42,313 bases of DNA from Kordia sp964351775 (GCA_964351775.1 CAYGPQ010000037.1:1-42313), one strand, 5' to 3'; counted from the first letter of the stretch, positions 8,734 to 16,495 are shown. Program-made: numbers and translations. Notes: a model not told the origin generated them from the letters alone.

Positions 8734-9694
8734 GAGCTCTTAATTTTTTATGAATAATATAGGGATAGATTAAATAGTAAAAAGATATTGCACTTAGCGT
8801 TATGAGAATAATCCCAACCGAAAGCCAATTGGGCATACTATTGGAATAGCGTGTGACAAAACCTTCTAAAAAGCCAGCGGCAAAGGTAAAAGGAAACGTA
8901 CTAATTAATATTTTGATGCCGTTTTTGAGACCCATTTTAAAGGAAGCCATACGCGAATAGGTTTTAGGAAAGAGAATGCTTGCGCCTAATAACAATCCGG
9001 CAGCACCTTCGATGACGATGGCAAAAATTTCCATTGCACCATGAATCCAGATGCCGCGAACACTTTCCCATAACACACCTTGTTCATGGAAAAAATATTG
9101 AAATGAACCTACCATGATGCCGTTGACCATTAACACATAGCCAGTTCCGATACCGCCAAAAACGCCGTATAGAAAGGATTTGATACCAACATATAAGTTA
9201 TTGAGTGTGATGCCGATAAACATTCCGAAGTTTCCGCCACTTTTATAAATGGCGACAGGATCACCTTTTTCGATATTTTCTAAGGTGGTATTTACATAGC
9301 CATCACCAAGAATGAGTCGTACAAACGAATCGTCATACGCCGCAGAAACGGCTCCAATGGTTACAAAAATGCCAAAAATTAGAAATGAATACAATACATA
9401 GCGTCTAAATTGATACACAATCAGTGGAACTTCCGTTTTCCAAAAAGAAATAAAACGATTTGTTTTTTCTCTTTTTGTCCTATAAATACGTTGAAAAGCC
9501 GCCGATGCGAGTTGATTTAGGTAGCTAATAGTTTTACTCTTAGGGTAATACGTTTGCGCGTACGCCAAATCGTTCATCAACTGAATATACAACGATGAAA
9601 GTGTATCGGGATCTTTAAACTGATTATTATAAATGGTTTTTTCAAAATCCAACCATTTTTCTTTATTTTGCTTGATAAATGCAACTTCTCTCAT
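8717..9694 (-). CDS. SpoIIM/DUF95-family membrane protein, first gene of MoxR operon
   Basis: A 325-residue protein from the chosen ATG at 9694 (MREVAFIKQNKEKWLDFE, the usual family opening). An ATG seven codons further upstream is possible but leaves only 3 bp to the divergent RDD start. A soluble helical N-terminus (about 1-90) precedes five or more membrane helices. It includes NNLYVGIKSFLYGVFGGIG and the conserved HGAMEIFAIVIEGAAG, hallmarks of stage II sporulation M-like (DUF95) proteins. The organism shows no sign of sporulation, so this is an envelope membrane protein working with MoxR and RDD partners. It heads the operon. Confidence 0.85.
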   Translation of the reverse strand: MREVAFIKQNKEKWLDFEKTIYNNQFKDPDTLSSLYIQLMNDLAYAQTYYPKSKTISYLNQLASAAFQRIYRTKREKTNRFISFWKTEVPLIVYQFRRYVLYSFLIFGIFVTIGAVSAAYDDSFVRLILGDGYVNTTLENIEKGDPVAIYKSGGNFGMFIGITLNNLYVGIKSFLYGVFGGIGTGYVLMVNGIMVGSFQYFFHEQGVLWESVRGIWIHGAMEIFAIVIEGAAGLLLGASILFPKTYSRMASFKMGLKNGIKILISTFPFTFAAGFLEGFVTRYSNSMPNWLSVGIILITLSAISFYYLIYPYIIHKKLRAHVATV

Positions 9695-9718
9695 AGATAC
9701 GCTAAAATAAAACATAAA

Positions 9719-10459
9719 ATGTCAGAGATACAAATTAATACTACTCAAAATGTAAATATCAACTTTACATTAGCCTCTGTTGGCGAACGTGTCGTGGCAC
9801 ATGTTATTGATTTAGTTATCAAATTAGCGTATGCAGGAATTGTCGTATGGATTTTGTCTGGTATGCGCAACGACTCAGGATTTATGGACGATTGGGACGA
9901 TTGGTCTATCATTTCAGTATATGTTTTACTACTTTTTCCAGCTATATTTTACACCTTAATTTTAGAATCGTTGTTTGAAGGTCAAACCATCGGAAAAAAA
10001 GTCATGAAAATTAGAGTGGTAAAAATTGATGGCTATCAAGCTTCGTTTGTCGATTATTTAATTCGTTGGTTTTTTAGAATTATCGATCTCAATATGTTGA
10101 GTGGTTTTATAGCATTAATAGCTGTTATTGTGAGTGAAAAAGGGCAACGTTTAGGTGATATGACAGCAGGAACATCGGTAATCTCATTAAAGAATAGGGT
10201 ACTTATTTCTCATACCATTTTAGAGGAAATCGGCGAAGATTACAAGCCCTTATATCCTTCTGTAATAAGGCTTTCAGATAATGATATGCGAATTATTAAA
10301 GAAACATTTTTGATTGCCAAAAGAGGAAAAGACAATGATACACTTAATAAACTAAGGGCAAAAGTAGAACAAGTGATTGAAACAAAATCCGATCAACAAA
10401 CCATTCCTTTCATTGATATCATTATCAAAGATTATAACTTCTATACCCAAAACATGTAA
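9719..10459 (+). CDS. RDD-family membrane protein
   Basis: 246 residues from the ATG at 9719 (MSEIQINTTQNVNINFTLAS). A longer reading begins at 9668 but would run into the divergent SpoIIM-like coding sequence, so the downstream start is preferred. The RDD domain shows GERVVAHVIDLVIK near residue 20, then FEGQTIGKKVMKIRVV, DYLIRWFFRIID and KGQRLGDMTAGTSV, with three hydrophobic helices. RDD proteins commonly accompany SpoIIM and MoxR genes; here the pair is divergent with only 24 bp between starts. Its stop overlaps the next start by one base (TAATG). Confidence 0.88.
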   Translation: MSEIQINTTQNVNINFTLASVGERVVAHVIDLVIKLAYAGIVVWILSGMRNDSGFMDDWDDWSIISVYVLLLFPAIFYTLILESLFEGQTIGKKVMKIRVVKIDGYQASFVDYLIRWFFRIIDLNMLSGFIALIAVIVSEKGQRLGDMTAGTSVISLKNRVLISHTILEEIGEDYKPLYPSVIRLSDNDMRIIKETFLIAKRGKDNDTLNKLRAKVEQVIETKSDQQTIPFIDIIIKDYNFYTQNM

Positions 10460-11061
10460 TGATTTACACCCTTGATATTATAGGAACCTTTGCTTTCGCT
10501 ATTTCTGGAGTTTTGATCGCAATGCAAAAACGCATGGACGCTTTTGGAATTTTTATTATTGCATTTGTTACCGCTGTTGGTGGCGGAACGTTACGCGATG
10601 TATTAATTGGGAAAACACCCGTTGGCTGGATGAACGACTTGAATTATGCGTACACAATTGGTTTGGCTGTTATTGTGTCCATCATTTTTAAAAATAAGTT
10701 GAATAGACTTCGTACTTCCTTATTTTTATTTGATACCATAGGGTTAGGTGTGTTTACCATTATTGGAGTCGAAATAGGAATCTCGGCAGATTTACATCCT
10801 ATTATTTGTATTGCTTTGGGCACCATCAGTGCTAGTTTTGGCGGTGTGATTCGTGATATTCTCTGTAATGAAATTCCTGTGATCTTCCGAAAAGAAGTGT
10901 ATGCTACAGCTTGTATTTTAGGTGGAATTACCTTTTTTGTGTTGCAATATTTTAATTTGAAAGAAGATCTCATCTACATATTTACCGCTGCAATTGTTAT
11001 TACCATCCGATTGATTGTGGTGAAATTCAAAATACAATTGCCAAGTGTGTATCAAAAATAG
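10459..11061 (+). CDS. TRIC/UPF0126-type seven-helix membrane channel or transporter
   Basis: A 200-residue membrane protein with about seven helices and the family's internal repeat: AVGGGTLRDVLIG near residue 40 and FGGVIRDILCNEIP near 128, each with a GG-xx-RD turn. The family (YadS/YicG, TRIC-type) includes bacterial potassium channels and glycine transporters, so the substrate cannot be called. The start codon overlaps the RDD stop by one base, which suggests coupled translation. A hairpin-forming dispersed repeat follows at 11069-11139. Confidence 0.88.
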   Translation: MIYTLDIIGTFAFAISGVLIAMQKRMDAFGIFIIAFVTAVGGGTLRDVLIGKTPVGWMNDLNYAYTIGLAVIVSIIFKNKLNRLRTSLFLFDTIGLGVFTIIGVEIGISADLHPIICIALGTISASFGGVIRDILCNEIPVIFRKEVYATACILGGITFFVLQYFNLKEDLIYIFTAAIVITIRLIVVKFKIQLPSVYQK

Positions 11062-11068
11062 AAAAAGA

Positions 11069-11139
11069 CTGTCTAAAAAGTCAAAGTTTCGTCAAACCGA
11101 ATCAAGTTCAGAATGACGTTTTTTAAGCTTTTTAGACAG
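11069..11139. terminator. Long-stem inverted repeat containing a dispersed repeat word
   Basis: CTGTCTAAAAAG at 11069-11080 is exactly complementary to CTTTTTAGACAG at 11128-11139. The 47-nt interior contains ATCAAGTTCAGAATGACG (11101-11118), a type of word scattered between genes in many Flavobacteriaceae. It sits between convergent genes (10459+ and 11171-) and may terminate both, although the large loop is unlike a simple intrinsic terminator. Confidence 0.55.
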
Positions 11140-11170
11140 CCTCTTATAAAGTATTTAAAAACTATTTTTC

Positions 11171-12376
11171 TTAGAAAATAGAATATCCTAAAGTAAATGA
11201 AATTTGATTGAGTTTTACACTAGCTTGTGTTGATCGTTCCAAAAGTTCTCTATTTGGTAAATATCTTACCTCAATAGAATAATGATCATAACTATATCCT
11301 ATTCCAATCGCCGTACCTGCGGAAGTTCTGAAATTATTTTGAGGGAGTACAACATTTCCTCCTGTTTCTGTTGTTAACGGAATATCAATCAAAATGGCAC
11401 CGCTCAAGAATATTTTAGAGTCGTTATTTAGGAATATAGAATGACGAAATCCGATTGGAACTTGAATAGCACTGTATTCTACGGAAAATCTTCTTTCGAC
11501 CATTAAATCAAAAAAACTACCTTCTCCTTTATAAGAACTGTAATGAGGAGCAATAAATAAAGACCACGCATTTTTATTAAAAGGTAATACATATTCAAGT
11601 TCTACACCAACTGTTGGAGACCATTCTGCTTCAGTATTAATTCCACTTCTTGTCAAAACTGGCAATTCTAGTTCAGTATCTGAACTACTATTGTACAACC
11701 CTCCAAACACGCGTCCATGAAATGTTCCTTTTTTAGCTTTGTTGTATTGCGTGGTAGTTTCTCCTTTACATTCGTTGTATTTCATAAAGAATGAAGTTAA
11801 ATCTCTTGTTGTATAATCAACTTTTAAAATAGACTTTTCTGAAATGTCGTCACAGGCAAATTCAGTGAGCAATTGCTGTTGGTATCTTTTGTTGTATAAA
11901 ATAGCACGATTTTCATTGGTATACACTTTATACACAAGTGAAGTAATATCACCGTCATTTTTTTTGTAATAGAAAGCTTTTATATTCCCATCAACATACG
12001 TGTATAGGGTAGTTTCTCCTTCAATTAATACTTTTAACATTAGTGTTTTCTCTGTAAGTTTAGGTCTTCTTTCATAGGAAAGTCTTCCCAAAGAACGATC
12101 CGATTCATCAAGTTGAACGGTATGCTTTTCAAATTTATATGCGTTATCAATGACTACGGATTTTAAATTTGTCATAGGCAATACCATTACATCCCCATCT
12201 AGCGTAAGTTTGTAATCGAATTTTGAAGGGTTACTTTCCCAACCTTCATTTTTGATAAAACAGTCTGTTTTTTGACCATTTTCAGTAACGAAATGTCCTT
12301 TTTCATAATTTACTTGAGCAAAAATTCCTGAAGTTGTCATCAAGAAGAATAGGAGCATGCAATAATAGTTTTTCAT
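11171..12376 (-). CDS. Secreted outer-membrane beta-barrel protein
   Basis: 401 residues with a signal peptide (MKNYYCMLLFFLMTTSGIFA, cleavage before QVNYEKG). The N-terminal half (about 21-210) looks like a periplasmic domain that starts with EKGHFVTENGQKTDCFIKN and contains one pair of Cys residues near positions 187-220. The C-terminal half alternates aromatic and polar residues (GRVFGGLYNSS, VGVELEYVLPF, SLFIAPHYSSYKG, IGIGYSYDHYSIEVRY) and ends in SFTLGYSIF, a typical terminal aromatic strand of an outer-membrane barrel. No enzyme motif seen. It is a single gene with tandem 20-bp repeats about 65-105 bp upstream of the start. Confidence 0.7.
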   Translation of the reverse strand: MKNYYCMLLFFLMTTSGIFAQVNYEKGHFVTENGQKTDCFIKNEGWESNPSKFDYKLTLDGDVMVLPMTNLKSVVIDNAYKFEKHTVQLDESDRSLGRLSYERRPKLTEKTLMLKVLIEGETTLYTYVDGNIKAFYYKKNDGDITSLVYKVYTNENRAILYNKRYQQQLLTEFACDDISEKSILKVDYTTRDLTSFFMKYNECKGETTTQYNKAKKGTFHGRVFGGLYNSSSDTELELPVLTRSGINTEAEWSPTVGVELEYVLPFNKNAWSLFIAPHYSSYKGEGSFFDLMVERRFSVEYSAIQVPIGFRHSIFLNNDSKIFLSGAILIDIPLTTETGGNVVLPQNNFRTSAGTAIGIGYSYDHYSIEVRYLPNRELLERSTQASVKLNQISFTLGYSIF

Positions 12377-12726
12377 AATTTTTTAGTTGAAATTTATCGA
12401 TCGCGAATTTAGTGAAACGAAAATCAATACTAACTATAAAATGTATAAGCGTTGAATTTTTTGTGTAAGCGTTGATTTTTGAAAATTTTAAACATTAATG
12501 TCTGATAAAACCTTTCCTATTCTTGTGAAAACCTTGCTATGAAAGAGATTTTAAGACATTTTTATGAAGTCACTTGCTTTTGTCAATGGCTAGGATAAAG
12601 GAAATTATTTGGTAAGTATAAAAAATGTGATTATAAACTTATTTTTCAGGTAGTCACTATTTAATCTATATTCTATGATCTAACAGCGCAGCGGTCTTTT
12701 TGTCTTTTGTTAGACAGCAGTGAATC
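12377..12726. other. 350-bp intergenic region upstream of the barrel protein gene
   Basis: No gene seen. It contains tandem 20-bp repeats (separate entry). It also has an inverted repeat TCTAACA at 12679-12685 with TGTTAGA at 12708-12714 enclosing AGCGCAGCGGTCT, a word related to AGCGGTCTAA repeats near 34998-35045. That hairpin lies just 3' of the cyclophilin gene and may be its terminator. Confidence 0.45.
12442..12480. repeat. Tandem 20-bp direct repeat upstream of barrel protein gene
   Basis: TGTATAAGCGTTGAATTTT begins at 12442 and TGTGTAAGCGTTGATTTTT at 12462, an exact 20-bp step with a shared TAAGCGTTGA core. Two phased direct repeats upstream of a regulated gene suggest an operator. 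The AGCGTTGAt half site loosely resembles LytTR-type direct repeats, although their usual step is nearer 21-22 bp. Confidence 0.55.
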
Positions 12727-13434
12727 TTACTCCAACACTTCCACACGACGAATCATAATTTCTTTCTTTGGCCATTCACCTTTATCCGTTTCCTGATTGG
12801 CAATTTGGTCTACAACATCCATGCCTACAATGACTTTTCCAAAAGCAGTATATTCCTTATTCAAATGATGTGTACCACCTTGTTTTTGAACAATAAAAAA
12901 CTCAAAAGGCGAAGCATATTTGTAAGCACGATCAATGTCGCCACTTGGCATAGAAATTACACCACGATCGTGTTTAAAGCCTTTTTTTGTGTCTGGCGGA
13001 AGTAAATAGGATCCAATACTTTCTCGTTTTTTTGCAATATTCCAACCGTCCGAATTTCCACCTTGAATTATAAAATCTTTCACCACACGATGGAACTGTG
13101 TGCCTTCAAAATAATTACGCTTGGCAAGCATGATAAAATTTGCTCTGTGATAGGGAGTTTCATTATAAAGTTCAAGATCAATGTTTCCAAAATCGGTTAC
13201 AATACGGACTTTTTGCTCTGTGTTTTCTGCTCCATAAGCAATCATAAAATCCAACACATTCTCACTGGTGATCTTTTTATATTTTTCCTTTTTCTTTTCT
13301 TTTTTCTTGACAGTTTTTGGAGTTGTGGATGTTTCCTTTTTTTGAGACGTATCTAAACTAGGTGTAGAAGTTTTAGTATCTTCGCAACCTAAAAAAGTGC
13401 ATACAACAAGTAGGACATAGTAAATCTTTTTCAT
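12727..13434 (-). CDS. Cyclophilin-type peptidyl-prolyl isomerase lipoprotein
   Basis: A 235-residue lipoprotein: the signal ends in TFLGC with the lipid-bearing Cys17, so it is membrane-anchored, probably facing the periplasm. A Thr/Lys-rich linker (about 20-60) precedes the cyclophilin domain with FGNIDLELYNETPYHRANF, YFEGTQFHRVVKDFIIQGG (FHRV..F..QGG active-site block), and later GVISMPSG and FEFFIVQKQGGTHHL. The canonical Trp of human cyclophilin is replaced by HHL, as in many bacterial forms. It catalyses proline cis-trans isomerisation during folding of envelope proteins. Its start codon is 2 bp from the divergent Nudix start. Confidence 0.92.
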   Translation of the reverse strand: MKKIYYVLLVVCTFLGCEDTKTSTPSLDTSQKKETSTTPKTVKKKEKKKEKYKKITSENVLDFMIAYGAENTEQKVRIVTDFGNIDLELYNETPYHRANFIMLAKRNYFEGTQFHRVVKDFIIQGGNSDGWNIAKKRESIGSYLLPPDTKKGFKHDRGVISMPSGDIDRAYKYASPFEFFIVQKQGGTHHLNKEYTAFGKVIVGMDVVDQIANQETDKGEWPKKEIMIRRVEVLE

Positions 13435-13436
13435 AA

Positions 13437-14084
13437 ATGAATTTTGATAACTTTAAAAAAATCCTTCCAAAAATAGCAAAAATCCCGCTTCCAGGCGTTT
13501 CTTCTCAACTGAAAATGGCACCAGCCATGCGTCAAAAGGAATTGGAGAAAATGGCAGAGCGTATGAAAAACGCTCGAAAATCGGCAGTCATGGCACTATT
13601 TTACCCAAATTCAAACCATGAAACTACACTTGTATTAATTTTGCGTAAAACGTATAAAGGTGTACATTCCAATCAAGTTGGATTTCCCGGTGGGCAAGTG
13701 GATCCAGAAGATGTCAATTTTAGAGCAACCGCATTGCGTGAAACCGAAGAAGAAGTTGGTATACATCGCACAAGTGTTGAAATCATCCGTGAAATAACGT
13801 CCACATATATTCCACCAAGCAACTTTACTGTAAAACCGTTTATTGGTATTGTTCATGAAACGCCCATATTTATTCCGCAACCATCAGAAGTGGAATCTAT
13901 CATAGAAGTTTCGCTGAAAGATTTACTAGCAGAAGCAGCCATTATAGAAAAGAATTTGACAACTTCGTATGCTACAACTATAAATATACCAGCGTTTTAC
14001 CTGAACGAATATGTAGTTTGGGGAGCTACGGCAATGATGTTGAGCGAAGTTAAAGACATTATTTCCGCAGCCATTTCAAATTAG
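13437..14084 (+). CDS. Nudix hydrolase, CoA-pyrophosphatase type
   Basis: 215 residues. The UPF0035-type segment LRKTYKGVHSNQVGFPGGQ (residues about 69-87) and the Nudix helix LRETEEEVGI (100-109) identify the family that splits coenzyme A into phosphopantetheine and 3',5'-ADP. Between the box's first Glu91 and Arg101 there are nine residues rather than seven, as is common in this subgroup. It is cytoplasmic. The start at 13437 fits the family N-terminus (MNFDNFKKILPKI) and leaves only 2 bp to the divergent isomerase gene. The acyltransferase gene follows 38 bp later. Confidence 0.9.
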   Translation: MNFDNFKKILPKIAKIPLPGVSSQLKMAPAMRQKELEKMAERMKNARKSAVMALFYPNSNHETTLVLILRKTYKGVHSNQVGFPGGQVDPEDVNFRATALRETEEEVGIHRTSVEIIREITSTYIPPSNFTVKPFIGIVHETPIFIPQPSEVESIIEVSLKDLLAEAAIIEKNLTTSYATTINIPAFYLNEYVVWGATAMMLSEVKDIISAAISN

Positions 14085-14090
14085 TTTTTG

Positions 14091-14098
14091 TAAATTTG
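14091..14098 (+). promoter_or_regulatory. Candidate -7 promoter box for the acyltransferase gene
   Basis: TAAATTTG fits TAnnTTTG and lies 24 bp upstream of the ATG at 14123, giving a short leader. No TTTG -33 box is evident at the expected spacing, so co-transcription with the Nudix gene remains possible. Confidence 0.35.
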
Positions 14099-14122
14099 TA
14101 ATTCGCTCAAAATTAAACATAC

Positions 14123-14926
14123 ATGGGATTATTCAAAAGAAATCCTTTCGGACATATACTTTTTTTAAAAAAATGGCTCATCAGAATTGCGGGAACGCTT
14201 ACGCATAGACGGTATCGTGGTTTTAATGAATTACAAATTGATGGTTCTGAAATACTGAAAGCATTACCAGAAACGAATGTATTATTTGTTTCCAATCACC
14301 AAACTTATTTTGCAGATGTTGTGGCTATGTTTCACGTGTTTAACGCGAGTTTAAGCGGACGAGGCGATTCTATTAAAAACGTAGGTTATTTGTGGAATCC
14401 TAAGCTAAACATTTACTATGTAGCGGCAAAGGAAACCATGAAATCTGGATTGTTGCCTAAAATATTGGCCTATGCAGGTTCTATTAGTATTGAACGTACG
14501 TGGAGAGCGAATGGCGAAGACGTAAACCGACAGGTGAAAATGAGCGATATTTCTAATATCGGAATTGCACTAAACGATGGTTGGGTAATTACTTTTCCAC
14601 AAGGAACTACACGACCTTGGAAACCTATCCGAAAAGGAACAGCGCATATTATAAAACGTTATAAACCGATTGTAGTTCCTATTGTTATTGACGGATTTAG
14701 ACGTTCGTTTGATCGAAAAGGACTTCGGATCAAAAAGAAAGGAATTTTGCAGTCTATGGAAATCAAAGAACCTTTGGAAATTGATTATGACAATGAAACC
14801 GTGGATGAAATCATAGAAAAATTAGAATATGCTATTGAGCAACATCCATCATTTTTAAAAGTAATTCCACAAGAAGAACTTGAAGCGATGGAAAAACTCA
14901 ATGAAAAGCGCAAATGGGAATACTAA
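14123..14926 (+). CDS. PlsC-family 1-acylglycerol-phosphate acyltransferase
   Basis: 267 residues, with no strong membrane segment except a weak hydrophobic start. Acyltransferase block I is SNHQTYFAD (His59 ... Asp65), which has five residues between His and Asp instead of the usual four. Block III is FPQGTTRPW (158-166), then the KRYKPIVVPIVIDGFRR segment. The family transfers acyl groups to lysophosphatidate or related lysolipids in membrane lipid synthesis. The HX5D spacing may reflect a different acceptor. It ends just before a strong shared terminator. Confidence 0.82.
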   Translation: MGLFKRNPFGHILFLKKWLIRIAGTLTHRRYRGFNELQIDGSEILKALPETNVLFVSNHQTYFADVVAMFHVFNASLSGRGDSIKNVGYLWNPKLNIYYVAAKETMKSGLLPKILAYAGSISIERTWRANGEDVNRQVKMSDISNIGIALNDGWVITFPQGTTRPWKPIRKGTAHIIKRYKPIVVPIVIDGFRRSFDRKGLRIKKKGILQSMEIKEPLEIDYDNETVDEIIEKLEYAIEQHPSFLKVIPQEELEAMEKLNEKRKWEY

Positions 14927-14942
14927 TTCCTGTTAAAAATAG

Positions 14943-14991
14943 ACACAAAAAAAGGACGATACTAATTATATAGTACGTCCTTTTTTTGTGT
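14943..14991. terminator. Strong bidirectional intrinsic terminator
   Basis: The left arm at 14943-14963 (ACACAAAAAAAGGACG then TACT after one unpaired A) is complementary to the right arm at 14972-14991 (AGTACGTCCTTTTTTTGTGT), with an 8-nt loop. The GGACG/CGTCC core flanked by A7 and T7 makes a terminator in both directions. It serves the acyltransferase gene (+) and the convergent small secreted-protein gene (-). Confidence 0.9.
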
Positions 14992-15001
14992 GTTATCCGA
15001 A

Positions 15002-15256
15002 TTAATCTTCTGTAGTAGTTTCTTCGTCTTTTGGAATTTCTATTGTATTTGTTGTAGTAGCAATCATATTTCCTACTTTATAAAATACATTATAAATCAA
15101 TTGAAGAATTCCGCCATTTCCGACAGTATACATTTGCGAACTTTCCATTGTGAAAGTTTTTGCAGCAATTTCTTTTTGGAATGTTTTTGTTGACTGATGT
15201 GCACTTACAGAAATGCTAAATGTAAGAAGCATGAGTATAAAGAATATTTTTTTCAT
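15002..15256 (-). CDS. Small secreted protein of the ECF sigma operon
   Basis: 84 residues. A clear signal peptide (MKKIFFILMLLTFSISVSA, cleavage before HQSTKTF) is followed by about 65 residues with a central IAAKTFTMESSQMYTVGNGG, a hydrophobic LQLIYNVFYKVGNMI, and a Thr/Glu-rich acidic tail. I do not recognise a family. It lies 28 bp after the putative anti-sigma gene on the same strand and ends at the shared terminator, so it is probably the third gene of the sigma operon. That position makes it a candidate signal, ligand or regulon product. Confidence 0.65.
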   Translation of the reverse strand: MKKIFFILMLLTFSISVSAHQSTKTFQKEIAAKTFTMESSQMYTVGNGGILQLIYNVFYKVGNMIATTTNTIEIPKDEETTTED

Positions 15257-15284
15257 GATGTTGTTAATTTTAGATGGTATGGTT

Positions 15285-15911
15285 TTATGATTTATATTGT
15301 TTTAGTTCTTTATAGTTATGCTTCAATCTTTTGGTTAGCAAACCGTAAAGTACATAATAAATTCCGTAAAATAATAATACAATAGCGCAAGTTAGAAAAA
15401 TGGTAACCACTGCGAGTAGTAAATATTGCGTAAGGTTTGCTTCTGCTGAAAACTTTTCCATACCACCAGTTCCTTCAATATAACCAGTTGGAACGGCAAT
15501 ACAAACGCTAAATGCTATCACACTCAAACTATATATTACATAATGTTTTACGGTTTTACGTGTGGTAATAATATTTTGCATTAAATCTTTAATGGAACTC
15601 GTAGCAGAAATCTTTTTATAATTCATGTAAAACTTATAAATAAAATAAAATACAACAGCCGTTGACGCATAACAAAACCAATTCAGCCAAACAGGCATTG
15701 TGGAATCGCTCAATAAATCGGGTTGTATTAATAGAACAAGTAATACAATGGCTACACCTAGTCCAAGTTCAAATAAACTGACATAAAAAATCCATTTCAC
15801 CAAAGAAGATGATTTCTTATGAGCCATTTTGTCAATATCGTTGTAGGATAGCTGAGGCTGATTCGCCTCTTGCTTTTTCCAATCTTTTTTTAATAAATCT
15901 AATTCTTCCAT
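15285..15911 (-). CDS. Four-helix membrane protein, putative anti-sigma factor
   Basis: 208 residues. A charged N-terminal cytoplasmic stretch (MEELDLLKKDWKKQEANQP, residues 1-38) is followed by four membrane helices (about 39-62, 78-96, 121-142, 163-190) and a basic C-terminal tail. It starts 3 bp downstream of the sigma gene stop. Short N-terminal cytoplasmic domain plus membrane anchoring immediately after an ECF sigma gene is the usual arrangement for an anti-sigma factor in this phylum. No zinc-binding HxxxCxxC motif is present, so the function rests on context. Confidence 0.6.
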   Translation of the reverse strand: MEELDLLKKDWKKQEANQPQLSYNDIDKMAHKKSSSLVKWIFYVSLFELGLGVAIVLLVLLIQPDLLSDSTMPVWLNWFCYASTAVVFYFIYKFYMNYKKISATSSIKDLMQNIITTRKTVKHYVIYSLSVIAFSVCIAVPTGYIEGTGGMEKFSAEANLTQYLLLAVVTIFLTCAIVLLFYGIYYVLYGLLTKRLKHNYKELKQYKS

Positions 15912-15914
15912 GGG

Positions 15915-16409
15915 TTATGGATTTAAAATTTTTTTCAATTTGGTCTTAATTCTGTTCATTTTCACACGTGCATTTACTTCGGTAATACCAATTGTTTCGG
16001 CTATTTCTTTATAATTTTTATCTTCTAAGTATAAAAAAATCAATGCTTTTTCAATATCTGATAATTGCTTGATCGCTTCATACATAATTTTTAACTGCTC
16101 TTCTTCAGTATCATCATAATCTTCTGATGTTATTTTAAAAACAACGGTTTCATAGTCTTGTGTTTTTACAGTACGCTTGGATTTTCGGTATAACGTAATA
16201 GCAGTATTCAATGCTACTCGGTACATCCAAGTACTGAACTTAGAATCGCCTCTGAATTTCGGATATGCTTTCCATAACTGTATGGTGATCTCCTGAAAAA
16301 GATCGTTGTGCTGATCTTTGCCAGAAGTATAAATTCTACATACTTTATGAACGATATTTTGATTGCGTTCAAGTTCGGTTACAAAATTATGTTCAAGGTT
16401 TGTGCTCAA
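15915..16409 (-). CDS. ECF-type RNA polymerase sigma factor
   Basis: A 164-residue sigma-70 family protein with regions 2 and 4 only. Region 2 includes HNDLFQEITIQLWKAYPKF and KFSTWMYRVALNTAI (about residues 34-72). Region 4 includes IEKALIFLYLEDKNYKEIA with the helix-turn-helix GITEVNARVKMNRIKTKL (about 118-160). A linker with acidic DYDDTEEEQ separates them. It heads a three-gene operon with a membrane protein and a secreted peptide, so an envelope signal is the likely input. The upstream gap is shared with the divergent NADH dehydrogenase gene. Confidence 0.95.
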   Translation of the reverse strand: MSTNLEHNFVTELERNQNIVHKVCRIYTSGKDQHNDLFQEITIQLWKAYPKFRGDSKFSTWMYRVALNTAITLYRKSKRTVKTQDYETVVFKITSEDYDDTEEEQLKIMYEAIKQLSDIEKALIFLYLEDKNYKEIAETIGITEVNARVKMNRIKTKLKKILNP

Positions 16410-16487
16410 TTTTTGATGGTTATTTGCTTATTGGTGTTCGTTAGCACAAATATGTTACATATTTTTTAAAAAACTTTTAGAAAGGCG

Positions 16488-16495
16488 TATTTTTG
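16488..16495 (+). promoter_or_regulatory. Candidate -7 promoter box for NADH dehydrogenase gene
   Basis: TATTTTTG fits TAnnTTTG and lies 43 bp upstream of the start at 16539. That predicts a leader of about 37 nt. The -33 side is T-rich but without an exact TTTG. Confidence 0.45.
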
